Source of the DNA: Aestuariibius violaceus
Lineage (GTDB): Bacteria; Pseudomonadota; Alphaproteobacteria; Rhodobacterales; Rhodobacteraceae
NCBI RefSeq assembly: GCF_040779325.2
Contig: NZ_JBFONT020000002.1
Coordinates: 620,001 to 684,000 of the forward strand
Length of the DNA stretch: 64,000 nucleotides
Direction: 5' to 3'
Shown: positions 63,300 through 64,000 of the stretch, in pieces
Numbering within the stretch: the first letter of the stretch is position 1
Layout: each line of letters starts with the position of its first letter
Translations under genes and position numbers: made by a program
Notes under the pieces: generated by a model
The model's input: only the letters and a program-made list of their open reading frames with translations
Database searches by the model: none
Told to the model about the DNA's origin: nothing

Positions 63300-63553
63300 T
63301 CCCGCACGGTCAACCCAAACGCGTGGATCCGTCCCATCAGGTCGGGACCGATTGCCGCATGCACCGCCCGGTGCCGCGCCAGCCGCGACATCGCGGTCAG
63401 CGCGTCAGACCCGATCGTCACATGAAAATGGCTCTCGCCCGATCCATCATCGCCCGCATGGCCCGCGTGACGCGCGCTGTCGTTGCGCACCTCGATCTCC
63501 GCCTCCGGCCATTCGGCCGCAAGACGTGCCTGAATCTCCTCCGCAACCCGCAT
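63296..63553 (-). CDS. bolA: BolA family protein
   Basis: An 85-residue BolA-fold protein. It has the conserved RNDSARHAGHAG(DDGSGES)HFHVTI strand region and the C-terminal RHRAVHAAIGPDLMGRIHAFGLTV helix. BolA proteins pair with monothiol glutaredoxins in iron-sulfur handling. The histidine in the FHV strand suits cluster binding. It is divergent from the J-domain gene, as in other alphaproteobacteria. Confidence 0.93.
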   Translation of the reverse strand: MRVAEEIQARLAAEWPEAEIEVRNDSARHAGHAGDDGSGESHFHVTIGSDALTAMSRLARHRAVHAAIGPDLMGRIHAFGLTVRD

Positions 63554-63631
63554 TATTTTTCTCCGACCTCTTCAAACATCCGTCACAGCGTTTAAACTCC
63601 CTCGTCCGAGTCGAGAAGTGAGGCAGGGCAG

Positions 63632-64000
63632 ATGACCAAAAGCGATCCCTTCGGCTTCGATATGTCCGTATCGTCGGCCAAGAAGAAGAATCCCCGCGGC
63701 CGCCGCGGCATGTCCGGCGCGTTCGAGACGTCGACGCGCGTCTGCGATCATCCCGGCTGTGAAGAGGCCGGTAAGTACCGCGCGCCCAAAAGCCCCGACA
63801 CGCTCGACGACTATTACTGGTTCTGCAAGGACCACGTCCGCGAGTACAACAATAAGTGGAACTTCTTCGAAACCGCGACCGAGGCCGAGATCGAGGAACA
63901 GGCCGACAAGGATCGGGTCTGGGAACGCGAGACCAAGCCCTTCGGCAAGCGCGGCGAAGAACAGCGCGCCTGGGCCCGGCTCGGCATCGACGATCCGCAC
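63632..64000 (+). CDS. J-domain (DnaJ-like) protein, 5' part only
   Basis: Starts with ATG at 63632 after GAGGCAGGG and stays open to the window edge for 123 codons. The translated part (MTKSDPFGFDMSVSSAKKK..., then CDHPGC and WFCKDHVREYN, a likely zinc pair) matches the N-terminal half of alphaproteobacterial DnaJ-like proteins, whose J domain comes at the C-terminus beyond this window. The J domain itself is not seen. It is divergent from bolA, the usual neighbour. Confidence 0.85.
   Translation, partial: MTKSDPFGFDMSVSSAKKKNPRGRRGMSGAFETSTRVCDHPGCEEAGKYRAPKSPDTLDDYYWFCKDHVREYNNKWNFFETATEAEIEEQADKDRVWERETKPFGKRGEEQRAWARLGIDDPH

Noticed and set aside
1..64000. CRISPR arrays, tRNA or rRNA genes, insertion sequences and prophage genes
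   Set aside because: I looked for regular spaced repeats, cloverleaf ends with TTCGA arms, transposase or integrase motifs and found none.

Overview
The window is a 64 kb chromosomal segment from a GC-rich alphaproteobacterium, most likely a member of the Rhodobacterales (Rhodobacter/Roseobacter relatives). The main indications are the gene run dusB-ntrB-ntrC-ntrY-ntrX-trkA-trkH-hfq-hflX, an NtrC that lacks the GAFTGA loop (as known for Rhodobacter capsulatus), a long methylsuccinyl-CoA dehydrogenase typical of the ethylmalonyl-CoA pathway, a fused IspDF, a class II DAHP synthase, and the DUF6456/DUF6477 pair. The sequence is almost entirely protein coding. I see no rRNA, tRNA, CRISPR array, transposase, integrase or replication origin.

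Layout. 0.1-2.5 kb: a DUF1499 protein, agmatinase and MazG. 2.5-4.1 kb: a small accessory patch with a RES-domain gene, a DUF4279 gene and a relic of the 3' end of the next gene. 4.1-6.7 kb: methylsuccinyl-CoA dehydrogenase and a TauE/SafE-type permease. 6.7-9.9 kb: a tightly overlapping minus-strand set yicC-gmk-gamma carbonic anhydrase-trans-sulfuration enzyme. 10-13.8 kb: a PAS protein, class II DAHP synthase, a GlxA/AraC regulator and a small exported protein. 13.9-19.9 kb: a branched-chain amino acid type ABC transporter operon (binding protein, two ATPases, a small exported cysteine-containing protein, two permeases). 20.2-24.4 kb: a methyltransferase, a 3-hydroxyisobutyrate dehydrogenase-like enzyme and a penicillin acylase family protein. 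24.5-38.1 kb: a diguanylate cyclase, then the hflX/hfq/trk/ntr/dusB block that controls nitrogen, potassium and RNA metabolism. 38.2-42.7 kb: ispDF-pgpA-cinA, a COQ10/RatA protein, hpt and a GAF-EAL phosphodiesterase. 42.7-50.1 kb: an S1C protease, lipA, DUF4342, DUF6456/DUF6477, an MttB-like methyltransferase and an extracellular-type serine protease. 50.5-57.1 kb: a rhodanese, guaA, a GFA protein, an EamA permease, a FadL-like porin and an acyltransferase. 57.2-64 kb: yunG-like/queF, two lysozyme-like proteins, gatB, two paralogous lipoprotein genes (one broken), a DUF4177 protein, bolA and the start of a J-domain protein.

Genes are packed in short operons. Start codons of downstream genes very often overlap the stop codon of the gene before (ATGA, GTGA, TTGA and TGATG junctions), and several convergent pairs overlap through their stop codons. 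Many starts were chosen from Shine-Dalgarno position and family alignment, and at least two genes (the alpha/beta hydrolase after ntrX, and hflX) seem to need a non-canonical CTG start.

Nothing here is a clear new defence or mobile system. The places that deserve a second look are the RES/DUF4279 patch beside the duplicated gene tail, the exported protein embedded and translationally coupled within the liv operon, the yunG-queF coupling, the lipoprotein gene split by one in-frame TGA, and the apparent CTG starts.
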